A stretch of 41,846 bases of DNA, taken from the NCBI GenBank assembly GCA_002492465.1, contig DKYT01000022.1, positions 1 to 41,846 on the forward strand, in the 5' to 3' direction. Below the pieces are notes generated by a model, which worked only from the letters and a program-made list of their open reading frames with translations, made no database searches and had not been told where the DNA came from. Source of the DNA: Lachnospiraceae bacterium UBA7093. GTDB lineage: Bacteria > Bacillota > Clostridia > Lachnospirales > Lachnospiraceae. A program made the position numbers and the translations under genes. How positions within the stretch are numbered: the first letter of the stretch is position 1; each line of letters opens with the position of its first letter. Shown piece by piece: positions 14,555 to 24,628 of the stretch.

Positions 14555-17125
14555 TCAGCAGGTTGCACCGCCCACCACTGTTTTCTTTAAGATTTCCTCC
14601 CTGTCTATCCGGCTGTTCAGCAATTTATCCTGTACATAATCAAATCCCAGCCGGGCAATGGTGTCCGCGAATCTTTCTCCTGAGAGACCTTCATCCCTGA
14701 AGAATAAAATCGCACGTTCCGCCACTTCTATAACCTCTTCCTGAGAAGTAAAAATTTTGTCCAGAGGGCGTCCTTCCGCAACCTTCTTGCCCCAGCGTCC
14801 GCCGATATACACTTTATACCCAACTGCGGATTCGTTTACTGCGCCAAAAGGACATTTGGAAATGCAGCGTCCGCAATGATTACATGCGGTTTCATCAATT
14901 CTGATTTTCCCCTCCTCCAGTCTGGCGACATGAATGGGACAATTGTTTTCCACCTGGCAGTTCTTGCAGCCCCGACACTTGGATAAATCGATTTCCGGTA
15001 CCCGTTGACCTACGATCCCCAGGTCGTTCAAATTCGGCTTCACACAGTTGTTGGGACAGCCTCCAACTGCAATTTTAAATTTGTGGGGAAGAGAAACATT
15101 ACGATATCCCACAAAGTATAGATCATGGAGCTTTTGAGACAGATCAAAGGTATCGATCAGTCCGTACTGGCAGGTAGTTCCTTTACAGGAGACCACAGGG
15201 CGTACCTTTGAACCTGTTCCTCCCGTTTCCAGCCCCGCCTCGGCAAGGAATGCCATCAACTCCTCCAGATCATCGTAGGGAACCCCCTGAATTTCCAAGG
15301 TCAGACGGGTAGTCATAGTCACTTCTCCCGAGCCGAACCGTTCCGCCGCCTCTGCAATCTTTTTCTGCTCTTCGGCAGTAATTTTTCCGTTGCGGGTAAT
15401 CACACGCACATTGAATACGTCCCCGTAACGCTTATCCTGTAAACATCCAAGCGCCTTTACCCGCTTAATATCCTCAGGAGAAAGCTTCTGCACATCCCGC
15501 GGAACCTTTACCTCATTGAATGTTACCCCGCCCTCAAGCACCAGGGTGTTGGTATATCCAAGCGCCTTCAGGCGATTCTGAAGGAAATACCCTCTTTTCC
15601 CCTTAGCACAGACAAGTAAAAGCTTTGCATCCTTTTCCAAACCTTCAATGGGCTGTGTAACCGCAGATAGATTGATCCAACGGGCATTGGGAATTCCAGG
15701 CGCCGGCTGTACGTCCAAAACAGTATACCCTTTCCCTGCGCCGGCAGCATATTCCGCCGGACTCATGGTTTCAAAAATACCGTCTATTTTATTTTCCAAT
15801 ATGTAGCATGCTGTCACAAAGGGATGTATTGCCGTTGAGAAGGGAGGCGCGTAAGCAAAATCCAGGGTGTCGAAATCTTCCAGCTTCATTCCCTGAGAAA
15901 TGCCCGTCACCGCAATGTCCACCATTTTGTCCACCGCGCCGGCTCCCAGCACCTGGATGCCAAGAACCCTGCGGCTCTTTGCATCAGCGGTAAGCTTTAC
16001 GATAAAAGAAGAAGCGCCGGGATAATAGTGCGCCTTATCATCCAGAATACACACTACCGATACCGCATCATATCCTGCCGCTTCCGCCTGCACCTGAGTG
16101 AGTCCCGTTCTGCCGCCGTTTAATGTGGGAAGGAGACGAACCACACCGGTTCCCAGACAGCCGCCATAACCCTTTCCCGCGCCGTAAAATTTCTTTGCCA
16201 TGGCTCTCGCCGCCAGGTTTGCGGTAGATCCCATTGCCGACCACTGCTGCTGTCCTGTCATAGCGTTTCTCACCAGGGCGCAGTCCCCTGCCGCATAGAC
16301 ATCAGGCAGGTTGGTTTTCAAATCCTCATCCACCACAATAGTGCCTTTTACCATCTCAAGCCCTGAATCCGCCAGAAAGCCTGTTGCCGGACGAACGCCG
16401 ATTGCCAGAATAACCACATCCGCCGGCAGCGCGCCGTTATCTGTGGTCACGCTCTCCGCATGTTCCTTTCCGTTAATTCCCTTCAGGCTTACAGAAGTGA
16501 GAACGCGCATCCCGCTTGCCTTTAACTGCCTTTTTGCATAGTCCGCCATATCTGTGTCAAATGCATTGGGCATAACCTGGGGTGCAGCGTCGATTACCGT
16601 TACTTCCACCTTTTGCGCCGCCAGATTTTCCGCCACTTCCAGCCCTATAAAACCGGCGCCGCATACAACGGCTCTGCGGCATTTATTTTCTTCCACATAA
16701 GCGCGGATTCTGACCGCGTCATCCGGCGTGCGGACACAGAAAACCCCCGAAAGATTAACCCCTTCCACCGGCGGAACAAAAGGCGCCGCTCCGGTGGCAA
16801 TAATCAGTTTGTCATAGCTTTCCGTAAACACGGTTCCATCCGCGCGTCTTATGGATACCTGCTTTTCCGCGCTGTTAAGTCCGATCGCTTCGCATCCCGT
16901 CTGGACACGGGCGCCTGTCAGACCGGCGTATTTCTCGGGAGAATTTACAATCAGCCCATCCCTCGAAGGAATATCGCCGCCGATATAATAGGGAAGTCCG
17001 CAGCCTGCATAGGAAATGTCTCCGCCCTTTGTAAAAATCTCCACATCCGCCTGACGATCAAGACGTTTCAATTTTGCCGCCGCCTTCGTCCCGGCAGCGA
17101 CACCGCCCAAAATCACATACTTCAT
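14555..17125 (-). CDS. CoA-disulfide reductase-rhodanese-siroheme reductase-ferredoxin fusion
   Basis: This 856-residue cytosolic multidomain redox enzyme starts with a FAD/NAD(P)H pyridine nucleotide-disulfide oxidoreductase (about 1-445; YVILGGVAAGTKAA; active Cys42 in YAGCGLPYY, the CoA-disulfide-reductase type). A rhodanese follows (about 450-545) with its Cys in LLLVCAKGKRG. Next is a nitrite/sulfite-reductase half (about 565-720) with siroheme/[4Fe-4S] cysteines in CKGTTC and GGCPNNC. Two ferredoxin motifs come after it (CRGCKNCQVENNCP; CNHCGRCISKCP), then a C-terminal helical region. The chain could pass electrons from NAD(P)H to a persulfide or sulfite. GGAGGAGG precedes the ATG and a TATAAT lies at 17153-17148. 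The substrate is inferred. Confidence 0.85.
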   Translation of the reverse strand: MKYVILGGVAAGTKAAAKLKRLDRQADVEIFTKGGDISYAGCGLPYYIGGDIPSRDGLIVNSPEKYAGLTGARVQTGCEAIGLNSAEKQVSIRRADGTVFTESYDKLIIATGAAPFVPPVEGVNLSGVFCVRTPDDAVRIRAYVEENKCRRAVVCGAGFIGLEVAENLAAQKVEVTVIDAAPQVMPNAFDTDMADYAKRQLKASGMRVLTSVSLKGINGKEHAESVTTDNGALPADVVILAIGVRPATGFLADSGLEMVKGTIVVDEDLKTNLPDVYAAGDCALVRNAMTGQQQWSAMGSTANLAARAMAKKFYGAGKGYGGCLGTGVVRLLPTLNGGRTGLTQVQAEAAGYDAVSVVCILDDKAHYYPGASSFIVKLTADAKSRRVLGIQVLGAGAVDKMVDIAVTGISQGMKLEDFDTLDFAYAPPFSTAIHPFVTACYILENKIDGIFETMSPAEYAAGAGKGYTVLDVQPAPGIPNARWINLSAVTQPIEGLEKDAKLLLVCAKGKRGYFLQNRLKALGYTNTLVLEGGVTFNEVKVPRDVQKLSPEDIKRVKALGCLQDKRYGDVFNVRVITRNGKITAEEQKKIAEAAERFGSGEVTMTTRLTLEIQGVPYDDLEELMAFLAEAGLETGGTGSKVRPVVSCKGTTCQYGLIDTFDLSQKLHDLYFVGYRNVSLPHKFKIAVGGCPNNCVKPNLNDLGIVGQRVPEIDLSKCRGCKNCQVENNCPIHVARLEEGKIRIDETACNHCGRCISKCPFGAVNESAVGYKVYIGGRWGKKVAEGRPLDKIFTSQEEVIEVAERAILFFRDEGLSGERFADTIARLGFDYVQDKLLNSRIDREEILKKTVVGGATC

Positions 17126-17200
17126 TCTTTCCTCCTCCTACTGTTACATTATATAGTCGAAACCTTCATTTCTTTTATCATAACATTTCCAGGAATGATG

Positions 17201-17641
17201 TCAACAGAAGTCTAAAAGAGGTTTTTCCCAGATCATATTGTATTCCGCTTCCCCGGTCTGTGCATCGAGCGTCTCCACATCCATTTTGAAATCCCGACTT
17301 AAGTAAAACTTTACCGCCGGCGTATTCTTTTTATAGACCTGCAAATTTAATTTTTCTCTGTTCTTCCTGGCATAGTCCAACAACTCGCTTCCAATTCCTT
17401 TTGCCCTTGCCTGCCGGTCTACAAAGAGTCCGGCGATATAGTCCCCCGTTAATCCAATAAAACCGTTCACCACATGATGATTCTCTGATACATAGATTTC
17501 CGCCTGGGGAAGCATTTCCTTTACTGCGTCAAAGTTGTCCTTCCAATATTGGGGATCAATAAAAGAATGGGCTTCCATATTTGCATTCAGCCAGATCTTC
17601 ATAACCTCCTCTATATCGCCATTTTTAAATTCTCTGATCAT
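17201..17641 (-). CDS. GNAT-family N-acetyltransferase
   Basis: This 146-residue acetyltransferase has the GNAT core. There is an N-terminal strand-helix (MIREFKNGDIEEVMKIWLNA), then motif A, IAGLFVDRQARAKGIGSELL (acetyl-CoA pyrophosphate loop at about residues 75-94), and motif B with LNLQVYKKNTPAVKFYLSRDF. The C-terminus carries the usual tyrosine-containing strand. Single-domain GNATs of this type acetylate small amines or protein N-termini; no substrate can be assigned. GGAGG lies close before the ATG. It sits between the GH2 genes and the redox fusion on the same strand and is not obviously part of the sugar locus. Confidence 0.88.
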   Translation of the reverse strand: MIREFKNGDIEEVMKIWLNANMEAHSFIDPQYWKDNFDAVKEMLPQAEIYVSENHHVVNGFIGLTGDYIAGLFVDRQARAKGIGSELLDYARKNREKLNLQVYKKNTPAVKFYLSRDFKMDVETLDAQTGEAEYNMIWEKPLLDFC

Positions 17642-17699
17642 GGTTCCGCCTCCGGATTTTCATTATTATCCTCTATACTGATTTATTGGCTTTATTATA

Positions 17700-19460
17700 T
17701 CACACTTTTTTATGGAATATCTCCCTGATCTGCTCTAGCTCCAGCTTGGGCGTCCTGTCGGCATACAGCAGTCCGTTAGTTTCCTGTTCCACATCCGTCA
17801 ACTGGGTATAGCAATAACCGCTTAAATATGTGAGCTTTCCCACTGCCTGTAATAGTCCCTCTAGTTTTTCCTTAAATACCCGGGCGTCTTTTGCCTTTTC
17901 ATGGTAGCCCCAGGACTCCTGTCTGCCGTCCTCTATGGCGATGCCGCCAAATTCCGATAGCAGTACCGGCTCATCGGTGTACGTAAAATCCTCGCTGCAA
18001 ATCATTTTTCCCACAGCCGTATATGCCATTAGCTCCTCCTTACAGGCATAAACTGCAAGGAGTTTTTCAGGGTCATCCTCATAATCATGAATGCCGATCA
18101 TATCCGTCTGCACCGCTTCCCAGCCGTCATTTGTGCTTACCAGCCGGCTATCGTCCAATGCCTTGGTAAGAAAATACATGCTTTTGGCAAACATCTGCTG
18201 CTTTTTATCCCACAGCACATCCCGAATGCCCCAGCTCTCATTAAAGGGAACCCATGCAATGATGCAGGGGTGATTATAATCCCGCTCTATCATCTCCGTA
18301 TATTCCTGTGTAAAAGCCTGTACCCCATCCTGACAAAAAGCATAGGCAGAAGGCATTTCCTCCCAAACCAGCATTCCCATACAATCTGCATAGTATAAAA
18401 ACCGGGGATCCTCAATTTTCTGGTGCTTGCGCACACCGTTAAAGCCCATTGCCTGCGCCAGCTTCAGATCCTGCATAAGCGCCTGTCCGTCCGGCGGCGT
18501 CATCAGGGTTTCCTGCCAATATCCCTGATCCAATACCAATTTCTGATACAGCGGATAATGATTCAGGTAAATACGACTCCCTTTTCTTTCAATTTTGCGC
18601 ATACCGAAATAAGTCTCCACCCTGTCCTGCAGTTTGTCCTTTTCATATACTTCCAATATAAGCTCATAAAGATTGGGCTGCCCAGGTTCCCACAAGTGGA
18701 TTTTATTATCGATGGGGTCCTCATTCTCTACTGAGAACAATATTCTTTCTCTCAGGCATTGCAGGGCTACGGCGCCCTGTTTCTTTTCCTTTCCCTGGAA
18801 GAAAAGCTTCCAGACCAGTTTTCCCTGCTCCGGGCATTGGGAAAAACGCAGGTTCATTTCCACCGTTTTCTCATCAATATCCGGTGTAAGCCTTGCCTGC
18901 TCTATCCGATAGCCCGGCGTCACCTCCAGCCATACATTCTGCCAAATACCGCTGGTGGCTGTATACCAGCAGCGATCCGTATCCAAATTCCAATGCTGCT
19001 TTCCTCTTATCTGCGTTACCCCGTAAGAATCCTGACATGCCACTGTAATTCGAATATATGCCTTTTCCCAGTCTATGTACGGCGTAATCTCATAGGAATG
19101 GGAAGTAAAACCGCCTTTATGAGCCCCTGCATATTTTCCGTTAATCCAGACAATGGCGCTATAATCCACCGCTCCGAAATGCAGCCAAAGCCGCTTTCCC
19201 CGCATTTCCTCTTTCAAAGGCGTCTGCCTCTCATACCAAAGACAGGTATGCGCTTCTTTCTTTAATCCTATCCCGCTTGCCTTGCTCTGGAAACAAAAAG
19301 GAACCTGGATGGTTCTGGAATAGGCATGTTCCTGATACCATCCTTCTTCCATCCCTTTTCCGGCATCGTCAAATTCAAACTGCCAGCTTCCATTCAGATC
19401 TATCCATCCCTCCCGGTACCAGTCGGGACGGGGGCTGTTTCCCTTCTTTTCATCGAACAT
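17700..19460 (-). CDS. Glycoside hydrolase family 2 (beta-glycosidase), shorter enzyme
   Basis: This 586-residue cytosolic GH2 enzyme has a sugar-binding jelly roll (RPDWYREGWIDLNGSWQFEF at the start, about 10-170), an immunoglobulin-like domain (about 175-280) and a TIM barrel (about 285-585). The acid/base Glu is in CIIAWVPFNESWGI and the nucleophile Glu in PVLLSEFGGIA. There is no signal peptide, so it acts on imported oligosaccharides. Activity could be beta-galactosidase, beta-glucuronidase or beta-mannosidase; the sequence does not decide. It lies 18 bases after the larger GH2 gene in the ABC-transporter operon and should share its regulation. Confidence 0.9.
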   Translation of the reverse strand: MFDEKKGNSPRPDWYREGWIDLNGSWQFEFDDAGKGMEEGWYQEHAYSRTIQVPFCFQSKASGIGLKKEAHTCLWYERQTPLKEEMRGKRLWLHFGAVDYSAIVWINGKYAGAHKGGFTSHSYEITPYIDWEKAYIRITVACQDSYGVTQIRGKQHWNLDTDRCWYTATSGIWQNVWLEVTPGYRIEQARLTPDIDEKTVEMNLRFSQCPEQGKLVWKLFFQGKEKKQGAVALQCLRERILFSVENEDPIDNKIHLWEPGQPNLYELILEVYEKDKLQDRVETYFGMRKIERKGSRIYLNHYPLYQKLVLDQGYWQETLMTPPDGQALMQDLKLAQAMGFNGVRKHQKIEDPRFLYYADCMGMLVWEEMPSAYAFCQDGVQAFTQEYTEMIERDYNHPCIIAWVPFNESWGIRDVLWDKKQQMFAKSMYFLTKALDDSRLVSTNDGWEAVQTDMIGIHDYEDDPEKLLAVYACKEELMAYTAVGKMICSEDFTYTDEPVLLSEFGGIAIEDGRQESWGYHEKAKDARVFKEKLEGLLQAVGKLTYLSGYCYTQLTDVEQETNGLLYADRTPKLELEQIREIFHKKV

Positions 19461-19478
19461 TTCTTTCTTCTCCTTCCA

Positions 19479-22400
19479 CTACCCTTTTTCTATTGTAATC
19501 AGCATAGGATCCGCTCCATATCTGCCCATACGTTCTCCGTACAAAACCAGACCTGTTTCCTCCGCTCTGATCTCCAGCGTCAAATAGCCTCTTTCCTCCG
19601 CAAGCTCCAAATCCTTTTGCTCCACCGGAATTTCTATTTGATACCCATAGCCGTAGGTTCCCATGCTTTGATACAAAATTTCTTCTTCGAGACTGCCGGA
19701 GCTGTTGGAAAACAGAGCGCGCCTGTCCCAAGGGGCATCCGGCAATGTGTAAGTCCTGCTCTTTTCGCCTGTGCTTACCTGAATCCTGCCTCCGTAAGCC
19801 CTGGCGTCACTTAACCGAGTGCCAGCCATACATTCGCAGGTAGATACCTCCATCCGCAATACATAGGCTTTCCCCTTTTCCGCCGGGAGCGGCAGATGAT
19901 AAACCAGTTCTCCCTCTCCCGCCATCCAGAACAAATGCCTTGCCGGCTCCGCTTCCTCATAATACCCGGTTATACCGGAGGTTTGAACCGAAACCGGGCG
20001 TGCCGGGTTGCAGGATGCTTCCGCTTCCTGTCCTTCCGAAATCTCCATAATTTCCATTTGAATACTGCTGTCACATATCCGTTTTTCCCCCCGCCACAAT
20101 TCGCTGAACCAATAGATGCCTTTCATACCGCCCGGTATTTTGACGCGCACCTTTGCCGCTTCATAAGGAGTATAACAGTTTCCTGTAATCTCTATTTCCT
20201 GTCTGTAAAACAGAATATTTTCCCGCCCCTTTTGATCGATTCCCTTTCCTATGATTTTCAGCAGCAGACGTTCACCTGCAAGAGCTTCGTCCCAAAGAGA
20301 AACATATACGGGAAGTTCTACTGTGCTTCCGGCTTTCTGTCTGGTCATAGGCGGATAATCCAGCAGCACCAGATTTTCACTGTTCACACAGCCATATCCG
20401 GCGGGAGAAAAATCGCTATGGATATAGCCGAAGTCTCTCTCCATTCTGGTGCTTGTCAAAGGGCTGGTATCTTCGTTTTCCTGAGAGGTTAAATTCATCC
20501 GGACAAATCCCGCTATCTCCGGATACAAACGTATCATTTGTTCAATTTGATTGGTATGCAGAAATTCGCTGATAATAACCGGCTGCCCGCTTTGGCATTC
20601 CTTCCCCTTAAAATCGGTTTCCTTTAAGTTCATCCGGCAGGTTCTCTGAAGCAGATCCCGCACCGCGTCCTCCTGCATCAGTTTTCGATTTTCTTCCCCA
20701 TAACAGTTAAATACGCTGCCCGGATAATTTTGCTTTGTCAACCGTTCAAAAAATGCCCTCGCCTCGCTGTAGCTTTCGGGATACATATGATAGTCCAGAA
20801 TCTGGGTCATGGCTGTTTTCCCATAACCGGAATTGTCTACCAGCAATACCTGAGGCGCTTTGGTTCGATACCTTTGCGCCATTTCTTTCTGCCATGCCTG
20901 CCCTTCCGGCTCGTCCCAGGGGCTTTTTTCGTGATCTCCGGAGAGTCCCCAGGATTCATTGAAGGCAGAGAACAGGATAACGCCGGGATGGTAATTTTGC
21001 TTACGTATCATCCTCCATAACTGCGCTTCATAATTTTTCCGCCACTTTACATCCCGGAAGGTAGCGTAAAAGCTAACCGGCACTTCATCCCAGACAAGCA
21101 TACCTGTTTCGTCACAGATCCGGTACCAGTCAGGCTCATTGTCCTTAATATGCATACGAATCAGGTTATAGCCATATTCCTTCGCCTTGCGAATGTCAAA
21201 TTCCATACTGCCCGGTTCCATTCCCTCAATTTTCGGATAAGTATAAAGCCCCCAGGGGTTGTAGCCCTGATCCAGTACCCCTCTCATATAAAAAGGCTTT
21301 CTGTTCAAAAACAGCCGGTTTCCCACCGCCTCTATCAATCGGAAACCTGCTTTCCGAAAGCTTTCCTCCTCCACGTATCCTTCCTTCTTTACCTGCGCTT
21401 TCAGGACGTAGCAGTAAGGATCCTTAGGACTCCATAAATGAACACTATCCAGCTCCATGGAAAATTCTGCCTGCAAAATCTCCGTTCTATCCGTTTTTTC
21501 CGATTGCTCCTCCGGGTACAGCCTTGTCTCTACTCTTTTGTCATCCAGAAAGATTTCCACAATAAGAGGCTTTTCTTTCCCATCCTGTTTTTCCGTGATT
21601 TCCGGCAATGGTCTTTTCTCTACCGTTACCTGTCCTTTTAGCTCTAATCTGCTTAAATCCTCCGTCCGGAATTCATAGGAAAGCAAAATATCTACAATCC
21701 GCAGCTCTCCCTGTGCTTCCAGCCACACATCCTGCCAGATTCCCGGCGCGTCGGTAAACCAAAATCCCTGTTTTCCTTTGCAGATTTCCGCCCCCTCAAA
21801 GGGATAAGTGGCCTGTATTGTAAGCCGATATTCCCGCTCCGCCTCCATAGCCCCCAAAAACATCCTTACAGGTTCATAAGAGCTTTCAAAGCTTCCCACC
21901 GGTTCCTCATCCAGCCAAACCTTGCCAAATCCATTTACTGCTCCTATGACCAAAGCCCAGCTGCCAGCCTTTTTGAGACAGAACGTTTTCTGATACCATC
22001 CGGTATTGCCAAGCTCCGCCGGATTCGTGGTCCATGGATTGTTCTGCCGCAGATGATAGGGATCCGCCAAAAAACCCTCCCCAAATCCTTCCAATGACTG
22101 CCAGGAAAAAGGCACCTGTATCCGCCGCTGCCAGGTTTTCTTTTTGAACCATGCCTCCTGCTCTCCCTTTGCCTCAGGATCCCATTCAAACTGCCATATG
22201 CCGTCTAAACATACCCGGGGGTGGGAATTTCTCAGTTCTCCCTCCGGTATATGCATCCGCCCGGACTCCGGTTCCGGTATCCTATATTTGACCGGTTCCG
22301 CCTGTTCCTTATCATTCCACAGACCACAGCTCGCTTCATAATGCCTTATGGGAAAGGAGGAAAACCCTGTTTTGCCTGCGGCAACACAGCGATACTCTCC

Positions 22401-23120
22401 CTCCGGCAGATTTGCAAAGGTAAAATTTCCCTGATCATCCGTCACCGTCCACCGGTTTCTTTCCCCAGCCAAATGGAGGCTCACATGTGCCGCAGGCTGC
22501 CTGTCCTTTTCCCAAATACACTGTCCTCTGCAGTCATGGCACTTTCCCATCCCCGAAACCATAAATTCCCGAAATGCTGCCTTTACCGTAGGGGCTGCGT
22601 CCGCTGTAGACAATGCCTGGATGAGAATGCGGGCGTTCTCCCGCCTCCATGACAGCCTGGGCAGGTCACAGGAAAGAACCTCTTCCTGATCGATCCATAC
22701 CTCTATTTTATTCTTATTTAATTTCACAGTAACCCAAAGAGGCAGTGTAAAATGAACACTTGCCTCTCCGATTTCATAATATCTTTTTGGTCCCCTGTAC
22801 CGGAAGGTATCTCCCAGGGGAACGCCGTTGGGGATGCGCAGGCTGACCCGGTTTTCCTGAAATACAGCCAGCAAGTATCTGTCATAATCGCCATTACCGT
22901 AATAAAACCCAATGCCCGCCCCATCTTCCATAGCCAAAAGTCTTGTGGTAAACTGGGTTTCATCGCCATCCACATGAAAATCAGATACCAGCATATGTCC
23001 ATTTCGGCAGCGGTCATGCTCCTTCAGCAATACGCTGTGATCGGCATCATATTGGGCGCACAGATCTGCCGGGCTGTTACAATTTAAAAACATCCAGTCT
23101 TCTTTTTCATACTGCCGCAT
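19479..23120 (-). CDS. Large GH2 glycosidase with jelly-roll and CarboxypepD_reg-like N-terminal domains
   Basis: This 1213-residue cytosolic enzyme begins with about 190 residues resembling a LamG/DUF1080-like jelly roll (WVTVKLNKNKIEVWIDQEEV). A short CarboxypepD_reg-like beta-sandwich follows (VTDDQGNFTFANLPEGEYRC, about 230-275). Then come the GH2 sugar-binding domain (LDGIWQFEWDPEAKG), an Ig-like domain and the TIM barrel, with acid/base in HPGVILFSAFNESWGLSG and a nucleophile in QPVIISEFLHTN. About 300 further residues of beta-rich sequence finish the protein. No signal peptide is seen, which is odd for these accessory domains. It lies between the binding-protein gene and the second GH2. 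Confidence 0.88.
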   Translation of the reverse strand: MRQYEKEDWMFLNCNSPADLCAQYDADHSVLLKEHDRCRNGHMLVSDFHVDGDETQFTTRLLAMEDGAGIGFYYGNGDYDRYLLAVFQENRVSLRIPNGVPLGDTFRYRGPKRYYEIGEASVHFTLPLWVTVKLNKNKIEVWIDQEEVLSCDLPRLSWRRENARILIQALSTADAAPTVKAAFREFMVSGMGKCHDCRGQCIWEKDRQPAAHVSLHLAGERNRWTVTDDQGNFTFANLPEGEYRCVAAGKTGFSSFPIRHYEASCGLWNDKEQAEPVKYRIPEPESGRMHIPEGELRNSHPRVCLDGIWQFEWDPEAKGEQEAWFKKKTWQRRIQVPFSWQSLEGFGEGFLADPYHLRQNNPWTTNPAELGNTGWYQKTFCLKKAGSWALVIGAVNGFGKVWLDEEPVGSFESSYEPVRMFLGAMEAEREYRLTIQATYPFEGAEICKGKQGFWFTDAPGIWQDVWLEAQGELRIVDILLSYEFRTEDLSRLELKGQVTVEKRPLPEITEKQDGKEKPLIVEIFLDDKRVETRLYPEEQSEKTDRTEILQAEFSMELDSVHLWSPKDPYCYVLKAQVKKEGYVEEESFRKAGFRLIEAVGNRLFLNRKPFYMRGVLDQGYNPWGLYTYPKIEGMEPGSMEFDIRKAKEYGYNLIRMHIKDNEPDWYRICDETGMLVWDEVPVSFYATFRDVKWRKNYEAQLWRMIRKQNYHPGVILFSAFNESWGLSGDHEKSPWDEPEGQAWQKEMAQRYRTKAPQVLLVDNSGYGKTAMTQILDYHMYPESYSEARAFFERLTKQNYPGSVFNCYGEENRKLMQEDAVRDLLQRTCRMNLKETDFKGKECQSGQPVIISEFLHTNQIEQMIRLYPEIAGFVRMNLTSQENEDTSPLTSTRMERDFGYIHSDFSPAGYGCVNSENLVLLDYPPMTRQKAGSTVELPVYVSLWDEALAGERLLLKIIGKGIDQKGRENILFYRQEIEITGNCYTPYEAAKVRVKIPGGMKGIYWFSELWRGEKRICDSSIQMEIMEISEGQEAEASCNPARPVSVQTSGITGYYEEAEPARHLFWMAGEGELVYHLPLPAEKGKAYVLRMEVSTCECMAGTRLSDARAYGGRIQVSTGEKSRTYTLPDAPWDRRALFSNSSGSLEEEILYQSMGTYGYGYQIEIPVEQKDLELAEERGYLTLEIRAEETGLVLYGERMGRYGADPMLITIEKG

Positions 23121-23153
23121 CCCACAGCCTCCTCCTGCATTTTGTTTCTTTCC

Positions 23154-24602
23154 TTATTCCAATTCCAGATTTTCAATTTCCGTGGTAAATTCTTTTTCCA
23201 TCCCCGATACTGCCTCTTCCGGTGTAATGGATCCCTCCATTGCCTGCTGAATATAAGTTTCCATTACATCGCACAGCTTAGAAGAAATATAAGGTACATC
23301 CACATCCGCCAGGGTTTTCGCATAGTTGAAGGATTCCATCAACGCCTCATAGAGTTCGCTTGAGTCCTGCACCTGGGGAATCTCATAGGTGGATGCACGG
23401 CAGGGATCCATCGTATTTTCAATTTTCAGCAACTCGCCGTCTTTGGAAGTCATAAATTCAATAAACTTCCAGGCAAGCTCTTTGTTCTGGCTTTCAGAAG
23501 CAATGCTTGCTCCCCAGCCTCCCAGGGTAGGGGTATTGCCGGGGGCAACCGCCACGCCCACCTTATCCTTTACCGCAGAGCCCTCCGCTTGGCAGGTCAG
23601 CCACAAGCCGGGCCATTGCTCCATCATAGCCGCATTGCCGTTGGCAAAAAACTGATTTGCTTCATCCCATCCCATCTGAACCCATTCCTTGGGCGCGCTC
23701 TTCTGAAGATCCAGGATCAAATTCATGGCTTTTATCCCTTCTCCATTGTTCATGTTAGGCTTCAGATTCTCATCAATGTCATCGCCTCCCCGGTTAAAAA
23801 ATAAAAGACGCGTGCTTCCTTTCAGCATCATTGCGCAATAACCATAATCTACAGGGGAATCCGGATTCTGGCTTTTGGTAAAAAATTCCGCAACCTGTAC
23901 CATCTCTTCGTTGGTTTCAGGCACCTTCAATTCTTCTCCGTATTTTTCCTGATAAGCCGCCTTCACAGCCTCATCTTCAAAAAGATCCTTGCGGTAAAAC
24001 AGCAGCATCACATCCGGTTTATAGGGAATTGCCACCAGCTTGCCGTCATAATAGCCATAGGTCTGAAACAGTCCCGGCAAAAAGTCGTCTATGTCATAGG
24101 ACTCCCCTGCATAGGTTTGAATAAGCTCTTCCAAGGGTTCCACCTTCCCTGCAATGGCAAAGCTGTGCAGAATCGCAATAGGCGACAATACCACGTCATA
24201 TTTGTGGGTATTATTCAAATCCAACTGTACTTTATCCGTATACTGCTCACCGGGAATGGATTCTATTACCACCTTGGCGCCGGACAATTCTTCAAATATA
24301 GGCGCTACCGCACTCACAGCTTTTTCAAAATCGCCGCTCATCACCGGAACTGTCAGCGTCTGTCCTTCATACTGCCCATGCAGGGTCCCGTCCAGGTTCA
24401 GATTGGTCAGTTCAGTTCCGTACTTCACAATCGCCTGGCTCTGTTCTTCCTCACCTTCCCCTTTTGCGGTCTGCGTATTTTCGGCGCTCTCGCTTTTCGC
24501 TTCGTCCGACACGGCTACTTTACATCCGGAAAGGCTTCCTGCCAGTAAAATGCCACAAAAAGCTGCCGCCAGAAACTTTTTCATTTGTTTTCTCTTTTTC
24601 AT
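23154..24602 (-). CDS. Sugar ABC transporter substrate-binding lipoprotein
   Basis: This 482-residue extracellular lipoprotein has a basic start and hydrophobic helix ending in a lipobox (LLAGSLSGC, Cys about 27). A low-complexity acidic linker follows, then the family 1 solute-binding fold: VVIESIPGEQYTDKVQLDLN, VVLSPIAILHSFA, LVAIPYKPDVMLLFYRKDLF, and FFANGNAAMMEQWPGLWL near the hinge. It would present oligosaccharides to the two permeases encoded just upstream. The gene order permease-permease-binding protein-GH2-GH2 is typical of carbohydrate uptake in Lachnospiraceae. No ATPase gene is in the locus. Confidence 0.92.
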   Translation of the reverse strand: MKKRKQMKKFLAAAFCGILLAGSLSGCKVAVSDEAKSESAENTQTAKGEGEEEQSQAIVKYGTELTNLNLDGTLHGQYEGQTLTVPVMSGDFEKAVSAVAPIFEELSGAKVVIESIPGEQYTDKVQLDLNNTHKYDVVLSPIAILHSFAIAGKVEPLEELIQTYAGESYDIDDFLPGLFQTYGYYDGKLVAIPYKPDVMLLFYRKDLFEDEAVKAAYQEKYGEELKVPETNEEMVQVAEFFTKSQNPDSPVDYGYCAMMLKGSTRLLFFNRGGDDIDENLKPNMNNGEGIKAMNLILDLQKSAPKEWVQMGWDEANQFFANGNAAMMEQWPGLWLTCQAEGSAVKDKVGVAVAPGNTPTLGGWGASIASESQNKELAWKFIEFMTSKDGELLKIENTMDPCRASTYEIPQVQDSSELYEALMESFNYAKTLADVDVPYISSKLCDVMETYIQQAMEGSITPEEAVSGMEKEFTTEIENLELE

Positions 24603-24628
24603 TCTTTATCCTCCTTTTTTATACAGGC

